Assembly: GCA_016748015.1 (NCBI GenBank)
Contig: JAAOMT010000588.1
Coordinates: 1-33,355 of the forward strand
Length of the DNA: 33,355 nucleotides
Source: Geosiphon pyriformis
Lineage: Eukaryota; Glomeromycota; Glomeromycetes; Archaeosporales; Geosiphonaceae
Direction: 5' to 3'
Positions 33,066-33,355 of the stretch are shown here, one piece after another (the stretch's first letter is position 1; every line of letters starts with the position of its first letter). The notes beneath the pieces were generated by a model, which worked only from the letters and a program-made list of their open reading frames with translations, did not search any database and was not told where the DNA came from. A program made the position numbers and the translations under genes.

Positions 33066-33355
33066 GATAAGGATAGGGATAGGGATAAGGATAGGGATAA
33101 GGATAGGGATAAGGGTTAGGGATAGGGATAGGGTTAGGGATAGGGATAGGGATAGGGTTAGGGATAGGGATAGGGATAGGGATAGGGATAGGGTTAGGGA
33201 TAGGGATAGGGTTAGGGATAGGGATAGGGATAGGGATAGGGATAGGGTTAGGGTTAGGGATAGGGATAGGGATAGGGATAGGGATAGGGATAGGGTTAGG
33301 GTTAGGGTTAGGGTTAGGGATAGGGATAGGGATAGGGATAGGGTTAGGGATAGGG
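33066..33355 (+). repeat. Telomeric repeat array, mixed ATAGGG and TTAGGG
   Basis: Continuous G-rich hexamers run to the last base. To 33115 they are ATAGGG and ATAAGG. The first canonical TTAGGG is at 33116-33121, and I count about 12 TTAGGG among about 40 hexamers after that, singly or in runs of two to four. TTAGGG is the standard fungal and animal telomere unit. The G-rich strand points right, so the chromosome end lies at or beyond the right edge. No pure TTAGGG tract is reached, so the terminal part may be missing. Confidence 0.95.

Noticed and set aside
1-33355. CRISPR arrays, bacterial operons or a prophage-like defence island
   Set aside because: No spaced direct repeats with unique spacers, and genes have introns; the window is eukaryotic.

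Overview
The window reads as the end of a chromosome arm from an AT-rich eukaryote, most likely an arbuscular mycorrhizal fungus close to Rhizophagus (Glomeromycotina). This is inferred from the families present: Sel1-like repeat proteins, a TKL-like protein kinase, BTB-BACK-TLDc proteins and a multi-pass membrane protein with an 'IEDIPQ' motif. Short GT-AG introns (65-82 nt) show it is nuclear and eukaryotic. No RNA genes, CRISPR arrays or bacterial operons were seen. No database search was possible, so family names rest on recognition of motifs.

Layout. 1-1.26 kb: decayed Sel1-repeat gene fragment followed almost directly by a decayed kinase, both on +. 1.3-6.2 kb: AT-rich DNA with unrecognised, frameshifted coding remnants. 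6.3-6.9 kb: an apparently intact single-exon Sel1-repeat gene on -. 7-11.5 kb: AT-rich DNA with a two-helix membrane-protein fragment and an unrecognised decayed reading frame. 11.6-13.1 kb: BTB-BACK-TLDc pseudogene on +. 15.9-17.4 kb: its apparently intact paralogue on -, with an intron at the same codon. 17.9-18.9 kb: a membrane-protein gene on -, of which I can place four exons; its 5' end is missing and one exon junction is out of phase. From 18.9 to about 32.2 kb no convincing gene exists: the DNA is extremely AT-rich (roughly 5-15% GC by eye), with small tandem repeats and faint coding remnants.

The right end is telomeric. From 32.19 kb the sequence becomes an array of A-rich short units. 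From 32700 to 32981 it runs as 47 consecutive in-register hexamers of form ATARRR (R = A or G), then becomes ATAGGG with interspersed TATTTA units, then mixed ATAGGG/TTAGGG to the last base. The G-rich strand runs toward the right edge, so the right edge faces the chromosome terminus.

The genes do not form a pathway. They are members of expanding, fast-turnover families, probably involved in signalling or protein interaction, and most copies here are broken. The main unusual signal is the gradient from near-canonical telomere repeat to a register-preserving, purine-only degenerate form. I did not find a discrete new defence or biosynthetic system.
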